A stretch of 64,000 nt of DNA from APNM01 sp040361335 (lineage in GTDB: Bacteria; Pseudomonadota; Gammaproteobacteria; Nevskiales; Salinisphaeraceae), in the NCBI RefSeq assembly GCF_040361335.1, contig NZ_APNM01000003.1:124001-188000 (forward strand), given 5' to 3'. The notes beneath the pieces were generated by a model, which ran no database searches, had not been told where the DNA came from, and worked only from the letters and a program-made list of their open reading frames with translations. Positions within the stretch are counted from its first letter, which is position 1, and each line of letters begins with the position of its first letter. The position numbers were made by a program, and so were the translations under genes. Of this stretch, positions 43,445 to 52,218 are shown in pieces.

Positions 43445-46069
43445 ATGAGCGCGCGCGAAACACCTATGCACCGCCGGCCGAATCCCGCGCCGGGCGCGCT
43501 GGCGTTGGCGCTCGCGCTCCTGCTGGCGGTGCCGGATGCCGTGCAGGCGCAACAGTACCGCACCCAGATCCGGAAGGTGCCCGACGAGGCGGCGGAGCAG
43601 GTCGACGACCGCGATCTGGAGGCCCGGCTCGACGAACTGGAGGATCCCTACGCCAAGGCCATGACGCTGCGTCATCTGGCCGGGCGTTACGCGCGCGACG
43701 GCAATCGCGGCAAGGCCCGCGATTACCTGGAACAGGCGCTGGCGCTGGATGCGCTCTCGGCGCCGGCCACGGTCGAGATGCGGTCGCACCTGGCCCAACT
43801 CCATGCCGCCGCCGGCGACCACCGCAAGGTCATCGAGACCCTCGAACCGATACTCGACGACGAGGCCGCGGTCGAAGAGCTGAGCGCCCGCACCTGGCTG
43901 GCGCTGGGCAACGCCCACGCCAACCTGGGGCAATGGGACCAGGCCGTCGGGCCGCTGCAGCGCGCCTCCGAGGCGGGTACCCGCGACGAGGCCCTGTATC
44001 GATTGCAGCTCGCGGTGGCGATGGAGGCGGGACGTCTGGACTCGGCCGCGGATGCCCTGCGCCGGCTTCTGGAGTTGGCGCCGGACAACAAGACCTACTG
44101 GATGCAGCTAGCGGCGGTGCACAGTCAGCGCGGCGCCCACCCCGAGGCGGTGGCGGCCCTGGAGGTGGCGCGCCACAAGGGCATGTTGACCACGCCGGAG
44201 GATCGTCTGCAATGGGTGCGCGCCCAGCTCGCGAGCGGCAATCCGTTCGACGCCGCGCGGCGCCTGGGGGACTGGATGCAGGCCGGCGACGTGCCGGTCA
44301 ACGGCGATACCTGGCGGCTCCTGGCCACCGCCTGGACCGAGGCCGAGGAGATCGCCAAGGCCGTCGATCCCCTGCGCCGGGCGGCGGATGCGACCGGCGA
44401 CCCGCAGCTCTACGCCCAGCTCGGCCAGCTCCACATGGACCTGGCCCAATGGCAGCGGGCCGCCGCCGCATTCGATCGCGCCCTGGCCGGCGGGCTCGGC
44501 GAGCGCGCCGGGCCGGTGCTGCTGTCCCAGGGTCTGGCCTATTACCAGCAGCAGCGCACGCAGCAGGCGCGTGCCGCCTTCGAGCGCGCGCGCCGGCACG
44601 GCCGGGTGGCGCATCTGGCCGAGCAGTGGGTGCGGTTCCTGGAGGCGCGGCCCGAGGGGCTGGCGCCGCTGGAGATCGCCGGGCTGGCCGGGTCGGGTGG
44701 CGGCGAGTATGCCGACGACGCCGCTCCCGGCGCGGACGGGGAGACCGCCGACTCGGCCGTCAGAGGCGGCGCCGCGTCCGCCCCGATGCCGGCGAGCGTG
44801 CCCGACACCGGCGATCGCTGGACCCCCGTGGGCGCGGTCCGGGCGGGCAACGACGACGGCACCATCCCGCCCTGGCGCGGCGGCCTGACGCCGGCCGACG
44901 CCCCCGAGGGCTACGAGTCCGGCGAACGCCTGCGCGACCCGTTCCCCGACGACGAGCCCCGGTTCGTGATCACGGCGGACAACTACAAGCGCTACGCGGA
45001 TCTGCTCTCCGCCGGTCACCGGGCGATGTTCGAGCGTTACGAGGATTACCGCATGCCGGTGTATCCCACCCGCCGCTCGGCCGCGTTCCCGGAGGCGATC
45101 TACCGCGCCACGCTGGCGAACCAGAAGCGGGCGCGGCTGGAAACCCCCGACGCCCTCGTGGGCGCCAGGCTGGGCTTCCCCTTCCGGCGGCCGGAGAACG
45201 GGGTGGAGGCGATGTGGAACCATCGCCTGCGCTATCGCAGCAACGACATCTGGGTGCGCTCGCACGAGGCCGTGGTCGACGCCGAGGGGGACTACACGCT
45301 GCTGGAGCGGGTGGAAGAGGTGCTGTTCGGTTACGGCAACCTGGCGCGGCCCGAAGGCATGAACGACAACATCATCGCCTACTACCTCGCCTACCTGCAG
45401 CGCGACGGCCGTTCCCAGGGCACGGTGCTGGCCCACGAGACCCTGGACCGGCGCCGCAGCGAGCGCCGCATCTGGGTGTCGGTGCCGGGCACCAGCCGGC
45501 TGTTCCGGGTGCCGCCGGTGGGCTACGACAACCCCCGGCCCTCGACGGACGGCCTGATGTTCGTCGACCAGATCGACATGTACAACGGCGCCTACGACCG
45601 CTACGTGTGGAAGCTCCAGGGCCGGCGCGAGCTGATCGTGCCCTACAACGCCTATCCGCTGCACTCGGGCGAGGTCGAATACGACGAGCTGCTGGACGAG
45701 GGGTTCCCCGATCCCGAGTACACCCGCTACGAGCGCCACCGGGTCTGGGTGGTGGAGGCCAGCGAGCGGGGCGGCGCCAGCCACCGCTTCGGCACCCGCG
45801 TGTTCTATATCGACGAGGACTCCTGGTCGATCCTGCTGGTGGAGAACTACGATCACGCCGGCCGTCTGTGGCGTTTCCAGGAGGGCCACGCGGCGCAGTA
45901 TTACGACCTCCAGCTCACCTACACGGCGCCGGCCTTCATCTACGACCTCAAGGACGGGCGCTACCTGGCCACGCGCCTGGTCAACGAGGGACCGCCCATC
46001 CGCTACAACACCGGGCGCTACGAGCCGGTGGACTTCCGGCCGGCGGCGGTGCGGCGCCGGATTCGTTAA
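43445..46069 (+). CDS. TPR protein fused to a complete DUF1329 domain
   Basis: The 874-residue exported protein has a signal peptide (LALALALLLAVPDAVQA), TPR repeats from about 45 to 410 (KARDYLEQALALDALSAPAT, AAAAFDRALAGG), and a full DUF1329 domain from about residue 455. The domain start TPVGAVRAGNDDGTIPPW and the stretch FVITADNYKRYADLLSAGH match the stand-alone DUF1329 protein at 49951. TonB2-type operons usually end in a TPR protein without this domain. It begins six bases after tonB and is the last gene of the operon. The role is unknown; a periplasmic lipid- or ligand-handling adaptor is an inference. Confidence 0.9.
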   Translation: MSARETPMHRRPNPAPGALALALALLLAVPDAVQAQQYRTQIRKVPDEAAEQVDDRDLEARLDELEDPYAKAMTLRHLAGRYARDGNRGKARDYLEQALALDALSAPATVEMRSHLAQLHAAAGDHRKVIETLEPILDDEAAVEELSARTWLALGNAHANLGQWDQAVGPLQRASEAGTRDEALYRLQLAVAMEAGRLDSAADALRRLLELAPDNKTYWMQLAAVHSQRGAHPEAVAALEVARHKGMLTTPEDRLQWVRAQLASGNPFDAARRLGDWMQAGDVPVNGDTWRLLATAWTEAEEIAKAVDPLRRAADATGDPQLYAQLGQLHMDLAQWQRAAAAFDRALAGGLGERAGPVLLSQGLAYYQQQRTQQARAAFERARRHGRVAHLAEQWVRFLEARPEGLAPLEIAGLAGSGGGEYADDAAPGADGETADSAVRGGAASAPMPASVPDTGDRWTPVGAVRAGNDDGTIPPWRGGLTPADAPEGYESGERLRDPFPDDEPRFVITADNYKRYADLLSAGHRAMFERYEDYRMPVYPTRRSAAFPEAIYRATLANQKRARLETPDALVGARLGFPFRRPENGVEAMWNHRLRYRSNDIWVRSHEAVVDAEGDYTLLERVEEVLFGYGNLARPEGMNDNIIAYYLAYLQRDGRSQGTVLAHETLDRRRSERRIWVSVPGTSRLFRVPPVGYDNPRPSTDGLMFVDQIDMYNGAYDRYVWKLQGRRELIVPYNAYPLHSGEVEYDELLDEGFPDPEYTRYERHRVWVVEASERGGASHRFGTRVFYIDEDSWSILLVENYDHAGRLWRFQEGHAAQYYDLQLTYTAPAFIYDLKDGRYLATRLVNEGPPIRYNTGRYEPVDFRPAAVRRRIR

Positions 46070-46091
46070 TGTTCAGAAAAATTCAATGACT

Positions 46092-46236
46092 AACCACAGA
46101 GGCACAGAGGCACAGAGGCACAGAGTTAAGGAAGGTCAAAACCGCGAAGGGTGCGAAAAAGCAGCTAATAAAGACTTCGCTCTTCATGTCCTTGTGGTTA
46201 ACCGCTTTCTCTCTGTGCCTCTGTGTCTCTGTGGTT
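46092..46236. repeat. Inverted repeat, CACAGAGG family (copy 3)
   Basis: The left arm (46092-46125) is AACCACAGAGG with nearly four 8-bp CACAGAGG units. The right arm (46211-46236) is CTCTGTGCCTCTGTGTCTCT then GTGGTT. It ends the operon above and lies in front of the GDPD gene. The right arm is open in the GDPD frame and would encode a hydrophobic stretch. Confidence 0.88.
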
Positions 46237-46281
46237 CATTATTGTGTGGTTGTTATCGCGCGGCGTGTATCTTTTCGGTCA

Positions 46282-47028
46282 ATGGCTGTCCCGCTCGTCA
46301 TCGCCCATCGCGGCGCCTCGCACGGTTTTCCGGAGAACACCGCGGCGGCGTTCGACGCGGCGCTGGAAGAGGGCGCGGACGGGATCGAGCTGGACCTGCA
46401 GCTCACCGCCGACGGGGTGGTCGCGGTCTATCACGACAAGGCGCTGGACAAGCTGGGACTGGCCCGGCGCCATGTGAGTCAGTGCCGCTGGGACGAACTC
46501 GTGCGCCGGGACGCGGGGCGCTGGTTCGCCGGGCGCGAGACCGGTCACCGGGTGCTGCGTCTGGACGAGGTGCTCGCGGGCTGGGGCGGCCGCACCCGGT
46601 TGTACCTGGAGATCAAGAACACCGAGGGACTCGCCGGCCGGGCGCGGCACCGCGAGCTGGCGCGCCGGGTGGCCGCCGAGGTGCGGGCGCACGGTCTCGA
46701 CGAGGCGGTCGAGATACTGTCCTTCCACGACAGCGCCCTGCGGGACGTGCATGCGGTCGCGCCGGGGCTGCCCCTGGTCCGTAACCTGCGCTGGGTGCCG
46801 GGCGTGCGCGGCCTGCGCCGTTCGCCCCTGCCGTTGGCGGCGGTCTGTGTCGCGATCGAGCGCTTCGGACCCGAGACGGTGCCCGCGCTCGATCGTCTGG
46901 GCATGCCGCGCTATGCCTATACCTGCGACGACGCCCCGGCCTTCCGGCGCGCCCTGTCCCTGGGAGTGTCCGCGATCATCAGCAACCGGCCCGAGGCTGC
47001 GCGCGAGTGGCTGACGCGCTACGCTTGA
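46282..47028 (+). CDS. Glycerophosphodiester phosphodiesterase
   Basis: It cleaves glycerophosphodiesters to glycerol-3-phosphate and an alcohol. The 248-residue TIM-barrel protein has the GDPD signature IAHRGASHGFPENT (catalytic His and Arg), EGADGIELDLQLTADGVVAVYHD (metal Glu/Asp and His) and LYLEIKN. With the ATG at 46282 it is cytoplasmic. The frame is open back to 46186 through the repeat and could encode a hydrophobic leader, which would make a periplasmic form. Confidence 0.9.
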   Translation: MAVPLVIAHRGASHGFPENTAAAFDAALEEGADGIELDLQLTADGVVAVYHDKALDKLGLARRHVSQCRWDELVRRDAGRWFAGRETGHRVLRLDEVLAGWGGRTRLYLEIKNTEGLAGRARHRELARRVAAEVRAHGLDEAVEILSFHDSALRDVHAVAPGLPLVRNLRWVPGVRGLRRSPLPLAAVCVAIERFGPETVPALDRLGMPRYAYTCDDAPAFRRALSLGVSAIISNRPEAAREWLTRYA

Positions 47029-47059
47029 AAGCCACGGGATCGCCCCTACTCAATGCCGC

Positions 47060-48016
47060 ATGGAGTTCAAGGACTATTACGAGATACTCGGGGTCGAGCC
47101 CGACGCGGACCAGGACGCGATCCGGCGCGCCTACCGCAAGCTCGCCCGCAAGTACCATCCCGACGTCAGCGACGAACCCGACGCCGAGTCGCGTTTCAAG
47201 GACGTCAGCGAGGCCTACGAAGTCCTGAAGGATCCGGAGAAGCGCGCGGCCTATGACCAGGTCCGCTCGCAGCCGCGCGGCGGCGCCGGCGGCGGCGCGG
47301 ACTGGGGGCCGCCGCCGGGCTGGGAGAGCGGCTTCGACTTCGGCGGCGGCGGGTTCACGGACGCCGATGCCGCCGGCTTCTCGGAGTTCTTCGAGACCCT
47401 GTTCGGCGGCCGGCGGCGCGGCCCCGGCGCCGGCGGCTTCTCGACGCGCGGCGCGGACCAGCGGGCCCGCATCACCATCGATCTGGACACGGCCTACCAT
47501 GGCGGCGAGCGCACCCTGACGCTGCAGGAGCCGGCCATGGACGCGCAGGGCCGGGTCACCCAGCGCACGCGCAACCTGAAGGTGCGGATCCCGCCGGGCG
47601 TGACCGACGGCCAGCATATCCGCCTGCGCGGCCAGGGCGAGCCCGGCGCCGGCGGCGGCCCGCGCGGGGATATATTGCTGGAGGTCTCGCTGGCGCCGCA
47701 CCCGTTGTTCTCGGTCGAGGGCCGCGATGTCATCCTGACCCTGCCGGTGGCGCCGTGGGAGGCCGCCCTGGGGGGCAAGGTGCCGGTGCCCACGCTGGAC
47801 GGTCGGGTGGACCTGACCGTGCCCGCCGGATCGCAGTCCGGACGCAAGCTGCGGCTCAAGGGCCGCGGCCTGCCCGGCAAGACCAAGGGCGACCAGTACG
47901 TGGTGCTGCGCATCGTCACGCCGCCGGCGGACAGCGAGGATGCCAAGGCGGCCTACCGCCGGCTGGCGGAGGCGACGTCCTTCGATCCGCGGGCCCATCT
48001 CTACGGAGGTCGCTGA
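47060..48016 (+). CDS. cbpA: DnaJ-like co-chaperone CbpA
   Basis: The 318-residue Hsp40 has a J domain (residues 4-70) with the HPD tripeptide in ARKYHPDVSDEPD, a Gly/Phe-rich linker (about 75-135), and two C-terminal substrate-binding beta domains. It has no zinc-finger repeats, so it is CbpA-type and not DnaJ. It would stimulate DnaK. It overlaps cbpM by one base (TGATG). Confidence 0.94.
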   Translation: MEFKDYYEILGVEPDADQDAIRRAYRKLARKYHPDVSDEPDAESRFKDVSEAYEVLKDPEKRAAYDQVRSQPRGGAGGGADWGPPPGWESGFDFGGGGFTDADAAGFSEFFETLFGGRRRGPGAGGFSTRGADQRARITIDLDTAYHGGERTLTLQEPAMDAQGRVTQRTRNLKVRIPPGVTDGQHIRLRGQGEPGAGGGPRGDILLEVSLAPHPLFSVEGRDVILTLPVAPWEAALGGKVPVPTLDGRVDLTVPAGSQSGRKLRLKGRGLPGKTKGDQYVVLRIVTPPADSEDAKAAYRRLAEATSFDPRAHLYGGR

Positions 48017-48339
48017 TGGCAGCAAGCAAGACGACGTCCGCCGAGCCGCTCGAGCCGGATACCCCGTTCGATCTCGCCGAGCTGTGCGGGACCTGCGGCG
48101 TATCCGCCGAGTGGGTTATCGAGCTGGTCGAGGAAGGCATCCTGGAGCCGGTCGCCTACGGCCGCCGCGGTCCGCGTTTCACCGCCGTCGCCGTGCGCCG
48201 GGTCCAGACCGTGCGCCGTCTGCAGCGCGACCTGGGCGTGAACCGGGCCGGCGCCGGTCTGGCGGTCGAACTGATCGAGGAGGTGGAGACGCTGCGGCGC
48301 CGGGTGCGCATGCTGGAGAGTCAGCTCTTCGGAGACTGA
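48016..48339 (+). CDS. cbpM: Chaperone modulator CbpM
   Basis: The 107-residue MerR-like helix-turn-helix protein (DLAELCGTCGVSAEWVIELV, then GPRFTAVAVRRVQTVRRLQ and a terminal coiled segment) is known to bind and inhibit the CbpA J domain. The usual cbpA-cbpM pairing is kept. Here the N-terminus is some 15 residues longer than the core domain. Confidence 0.9.
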   Translation: MAASKTTSAEPLEPDTPFDLAELCGTCGVSAEWVIELVEEGILEPVAYGRRGPRFTAVAVRRVQTVRRLQRDLGVNRAGAGLAVELIEEVETLRRRVRMLESQLFGD

Positions 48340-48403
48340 GCCGCGGCGGGGGCCGCCGGCCCCCGGTGCTACAATCCACGGCCGATCGGGAGCTCCTCTG
48401 CAG

Positions 48404-49792
48404 ATGGCCGACGACAAGTACAAGCGTCCCCTCAAACTCAAGACCCGCGCCTTCGACCGCAATCTCGCCATGGCCCGCATGGGCGTGGTCGCCGGCACCC
48501 AGTTCGCCGGACACACGGTGCGCAACTTCTTCCGCGGCCGCGAGGCACGCGCCGAGAGCGACCGCACCTTCTATCGCGAGCAGGCCCAGTATCTCGCCGA
48601 CGAGCTCGGGCGTCTCAAGGGCAGCGTGATGAAGGTGGGGCAGATGCTGTCCGTCTACGGCCAGTACTTCATGCCCCCGGAGGCCCTGGATGTGTTGCGC
48701 AGCCTGCAGGACGACAGCCCGCCGGTGGCCTGGTCGGAGCTGGAGCCGGTGGTGCGCGAGCGTCTGGGCGAGGAACGGCTCGCCGAGCTGGATATCGACC
48801 CCGAGCCGCTGGCCGCGGCGTCCCTGGGCCAGGTCCATCGCGCGCGGCGGGTCGCGGACGGTCGCGAACTGTGCATCAAGATCCAGTATCCCGGCCTGGC
48901 GGAGGCGATCGACAGCGACATCCGCACCCTGACCCATATCGTGCGCATCGCGCGGCTGGTGCCGCGCGGCGTGGAGCTGCACTCGGTGATGGACGAGGTG
49001 CGCGACATGATCTACCGCGAGGTGGATTACGCGCACGAGCTCGCCATGACCCGCGCCTATCGCGACCGGCTGGCGGAGGACGACCGCTTCGTCGTGCCCG
49101 AGGTGTTCCCGGAGTACTCCACCGAGACGGTGCTGGTGACCTCCTACGAGCCCGGCGAGCACGTGCAGTCGGCCGCGGTGCAGGGATTGTCGCAGGCGCG
49201 GCGCAACCGCCTGGCGGAGAACGCGCTGCACCTGTTCTTCCACGAATTCTTCGACTGGGGCCGCGTGCAGACCGATCCCCACTTCGGCAACTACCGCGTG
49301 CGCACGGACGCGGACGGCCACGATCGCATCGTCTGCATCGACTTCGGCGCGGTACGCGGTTTCGAGCCGGACTTCCTGGAAGCGTATTACGACATCGTCG
49401 CCGGGGCCTACGCGCGCGATCGCGAGCGGGTGATCCGCGGCGCCCGGGGCATCGGTCTGTTGCGCCCGGACTCGCCGCGGTCGGTGCTGGACGCCTTCGC
49501 CGAGGTCGGTTTCCTGATGATCGAGCCCTTCTCCGAGTCCCCGCCGGCGGAACTCCTGACGCCGGACGGCGCCTACCGCTGGGGCGAGTCGGACCTGCCC
49601 CGGCGGGTCTCGCGCGCGATCTCGCGGGCGGCGATCTCGCGCTGGTTCCGGATCCCTCCGAGAGAGATCGTGTTCCTGCACCGCCGCCTCGGCGGGGTGT
49701 TCGTGCTGATGGCGGTCTTGCGCGCGGAATTGCACGGCCGCCCCCTGTTGGGCGATTATCTACAACGCGTGTCGGAGTCGGATGGCGATTGA
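48404..49792 (+). CDS. ABC1/UbiB-family atypical kinase
   Basis: The 462-residue protein has the ABC1 signature: the KxGQ motif (GSVMKVGQMLS, near 75-85), the Ala-rich nucleotide loop PLAAASLGQVHRA, the lysine in CIKIQYPG, and QTDPHFGNYRV and CIDFGAVRGF for the catalytic loop and metal site. Such proteins act in ubiquinone synthesis or lipid homeostasis. No C-terminal membrane helices of UbiB type are obvious and ubi genes are not nearby, so it is named only to family. Confidence 0.9.
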   Translation: MADDKYKRPLKLKTRAFDRNLAMARMGVVAGTQFAGHTVRNFFRGREARAESDRTFYREQAQYLADELGRLKGSVMKVGQMLSVYGQYFMPPEALDVLRSLQDDSPPVAWSELEPVVRERLGEERLAELDIDPEPLAAASLGQVHRARRVADGRELCIKIQYPGLAEAIDSDIRTLTHIVRIARLVPRGVELHSVMDEVRDMIYREVDYAHELAMTRAYRDRLAEDDRFVVPEVFPEYSTETVLVTSYEPGEHVQSAAVQGLSQARRNRLAENALHLFFHEFFDWGRVQTDPHFGNYRVRTDADGHDRIVCIDFGAVRGFEPDFLEAYYDIVAGAYARDRERVIRGARGIGLLRPDSPRSVLDAFAEVGFLMIEPFSESPPAELLTPDGAYRWGESDLPRRVSRAISRAAISRWFRIPPREIVFLHRRLGGVFVLMAVLRAELHGRPLLGDYLQRVSESDGD

Positions 49793-49950
49793 GTAGGAAC
49801 ATTCCGGTCGCACGCGACTCGAACGAATATTCATCAAACGACATTCACGGGGTTTATCGCGCGCGGTCGCCGTACCGCCCTCGGAGCGGGGAGGAGTCCG
49901 ATCCACTGGGCGCGGTCGCGTAGACGATCGATCTGAGGAGAGGGAACACG

Positions 49951-51327
49951 ATGAAGTTTCAATCAGCCGCAGTATTCGGCGGCGCGTTGGCCATCGCCGT
50001 CGCCGGCGTGTCCACGGCCAAGGTGTCGGAGCAGGAAGCAGCCAAGCTCGGCAACGAATTGACCCCGGTGGGCGCGGTCAAGAAGGGCAACGAGGCGGGC
50101 ACCATCCCCGCCTGGGATCCGTGGCCGAAGCAGGGCAAGATCAGCGGCGAGGACCTCACCGCCGAGAACTTCCCGGACACCGTCGGCAAGATCCTTGCCG
50201 AGGAACCCAAGTTCGTGATCACGGCGGACAACTACAAGCAGTACGCCGACAAGCTCACCGAGGGTCACAAGGCACTGTTCGAGCTGTACCCGGACTACAA
50301 GATGAAGGTGTATCCCACGCACCGTAACGTGGGCTACCCGGACAAGGTCGAGAAGTTCACCAAGCAGAACGCCACCACCGCCCATCTGGACGGCTGCAAC
50401 GACTGCCTGCGCGAGGCCGAGTTCGGGTTTCCGTTTCCGATTCCCCAGAACGGTGCCGAGGCGATCTGGAACCACCGCCTGCGCTGGCGCGGCGAGTATG
50501 TCCAGCGCAACAACGACCAGGCGATCGTGCAGCAGGACGGCGCCACCCAGATCACTAAGCTGGTCGAGAACGTCAAGTTCCCGTACACGCTGCTCAACGA
50601 GGACGAGCGGATCAAGATCAATGACAAGGACGACATCATGATCTACTACCAGTCCGAGACGGTGGCGCCGCCGCGCAACGCCGGTCAGTACTTGCTGGCC
50701 TGGGAGCACGTCGGCTACCGCTCGGCCTGGCTGTACAACCCGGGCCTGCGCCGGGTGCGCCGGGCGCCGAACGTGGCCTACGACAACCCCTACGAGGGCA
50801 CCGACGGCCAGCAGTTCTACGACCAGGTGGACATGTACAACGGTGCCCTGGACCGCTACAACTACAAGCTGGTGGGCAAGAAGGAGATCATCATTCCGTA
50901 CAACAACTACGGGGTGAACGATCCGGACTACACCTACCAGGACGATCTCCTGGGCTCCAAGCACTTCAATCAGGACCTGATGCGCTACGAGCTGCACCGC
51001 GTGTGGGTGGTGGACTCCTTCCTGCGCGAGGGCACCAGCCACCAGTTCAAGCGGCGCACGTTCTACATCGACGAGGACGGCTGGAACATCGTCGCGGTGG
51101 ATTGCTACGACAACCGCGACAAGCTCTGGAAGTTCCAGGAGGCGGCGGCGATCAGCTTCCCGCCGCTGCAGATCGCCGGCGGCGTGCCCGAGTTGATCTA
51201 CGACCTGCAGTCGGGGCTGTACTTCGCCACCGCGATGATCAACGAAGGCAAGCCGAACGATTTCTCCATCACATTGGAGGATCGTTACTTCTCGCCGCAA
51301 TCGTTGAAGCGCCGCACGTCGCGCTGA
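49951..51327 (+). CDS. DUF1329 exported protein
   Basis: The 458-residue protein has a signal peptide (FGGALAIAVAGVSTA) and a full DUF1329 domain: LTPVGAVKKGNEAGTIPAWD, FVITADNYKQYADKL, GFPFPIPQNGAEAIWNHRLR, VDMYNGALDRYNYKLVGKK, TFYIDEDGWNI. Relatives lie beside DUF1302 and RND/MMPL genes and are thought to be LolB-like outer-membrane-associated proteins. Function is unproven. AGGAGAGGG lies upstream. It is a paralogue of the C-terminal half of the fusion at 43445. The 158-base gap before it has an AT-rich patch (49828-49852) that may hold its promoter. Confidence 0.93.
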   Translation: MKFQSAAVFGGALAIAVAGVSTAKVSEQEAAKLGNELTPVGAVKKGNEAGTIPAWDPWPKQGKISGEDLTAENFPDTVGKILAEEPKFVITADNYKQYADKLTEGHKALFELYPDYKMKVYPTHRNVGYPDKVEKFTKQNATTAHLDGCNDCLREAEFGFPFPIPQNGAEAIWNHRLRWRGEYVQRNNDQAIVQQDGATQITKLVENVKFPYTLLNEDERIKINDKDDIMIYYQSETVAPPRNAGQYLLAWEHVGYRSAWLYNPGLRRVRRAPNVAYDNPYEGTDGQQFYDQVDMYNGALDRYNYKLVGKKEIIIPYNNYGVNDPDYTYQDDLLGSKHFNQDLMRYELHRVWVVDSFLREGTSHQFKRRTFYIDEDGWNIVAVDCYDNRDKLWKFQEAAAISFPPLQIAGGVPELIYDLQSGLYFATAMINEGKPNDFSITLEDRYFSPQSLKRRTSR

Positions 51328-51415
51328 CGGCGGCGGCGAGCCCGTTCACGGCCGTCGCGGCATCCGCCGCGGCGGCCTCTCTTTGTCCGGCCCACCGACA
51401 CGTATCGCCCAAGGT

Positions 51416-51907
51416 ATGCGGATAACCGATCAAGCCGATTTCGACAGCGCGCCGGAGGACCTGCTGGCCGCGTTCACCGATCGCGAGTATTTCCTGCGCA
51501 AGTACCGCCGGCTCGACGGCGGCGACGTCGAGATCGAGTCCTGCGAGGACGACGGCGAGCGCTTCGTCATCGCCGTGCGCCGGCACCTGCCGCCGGCGGG
51601 GCCGCTGCCGGGCTTCGTGCGCAAGCTGGTCGGCAACCGCATCGCGGTGACCCAGACCGATACCTGGCATCGCTCGCGGCAGTGCGGGCGAATCGATATC
51701 CTGGTACATGCCGCGCCGGTGGCCGTCGGCGTCGATCTCGACATCGGCCCGCGGGACACGGGTAGCCGCCTGTCCCTGGATTACGAGGTCGACGTGCGCG
51801 TGCCCCTGCTGCGCGGTCGCCTGGAGCGTTTCCTGGCGGAGGACATCGTCCGGCGTACCCGTGACGATCTGGATGTGACGAGGCAATTGCTGGAAGAGGG
51901 ATCATGA
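51416..51907 (+). CDS. DUF2505 (SRPBCC-like) protein
   Basis: The 163-residue protein has the layout of DUF2505, a START/SRPBCC-like fold: a start helix region (FDSAPEDLLAAFTDREYFLRK), beta strands, and a C-terminal helix (RLERFLAEDIVRRTRDDLD). It may bind a hydrophobic ligand. The ATG at 51416 is preceded by a poorly spaced AAGG; a TTG at 51383 is possible. It overlaps the next gene by four bases (ATGA). Confidence 0.75.
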   Translation: MRITDQADFDSAPEDLLAAFTDREYFLRKYRRLDGGDVEIESCEDDGERFVIAVRRHLPPAGPLPGFVRKLVGNRIAVTQTDTWHRSRQCGRIDILVHAAPVAVGVDLDIGPRDTGSRLSLDYEVDVRVPLLRGRLERFLAEDIVRRTRDDLDVTRQLLEEGS

Positions 51908-52131
51908 CAGACGACGAGCGTCGGGAACCGGACGAGCCGCTGACCCTGTGGCAGACCATCATGAGCGTGCTGGCGGCCTTCTTCGGCGTCCAGAGCAGCA
52001 CCAACCGGCAGCGCGACTTCAGCCGCGGCCGGCCGCTGCATTTCATCCTCATCGGCCTGGTGGCGACCGTGATCTTCGTCCTGGTCCTGGTGCTGGTGGT
52101 CCGGCTGGTGCTGGCGCAGGCCGGCGCTTGA
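51904..52131 (+). CDS. DUF2970 small membrane protein
   Basis: A 75-residue protein with the DUF2970 pattern: an amphipathic first part (LTLWQTIMSVLAAFFGVQSS), a conserved RDF-RG turn, and one strong membrane helix (FILIGLVATVIFVLVLVLVV). Function is unknown. It is coupled to the DUF2505 gene and ends just before a hairpin repeat. Confidence 0.85.
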   Translation: MTDDERREPDEPLTLWQTIMSVLAAFFGVQSSTNRQRDFSRGRPLHFILIGLVATVIFVLVLVLVVRLVLAQAGA

Positions 52132-52140
52132 TTATTGATC

Positions 52141-52214
52141 AACCACAGGGACGCAGGGGCACGGAGAACCTGGGCAAAGCGTGTCTTTCCCTGTGTCCCC
52201 GTGTCTCTGTGGTT
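52141..52214. repeat. Inverted repeat, CACAGAGG family (copy 4, short)
   Basis: The left arm AACCACAGGGACGCAGGGGC (52141 on) and the right arm ending GTGTCTCTGTGGTT (52214) enclose a 22-base loop. It lies between the convergent DUF2970 and mutS ends and would form a bidirectional terminator hairpin. It is the most diverged copy of the family. Confidence 0.8.
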
Positions 52215-52218
52215 CGTT

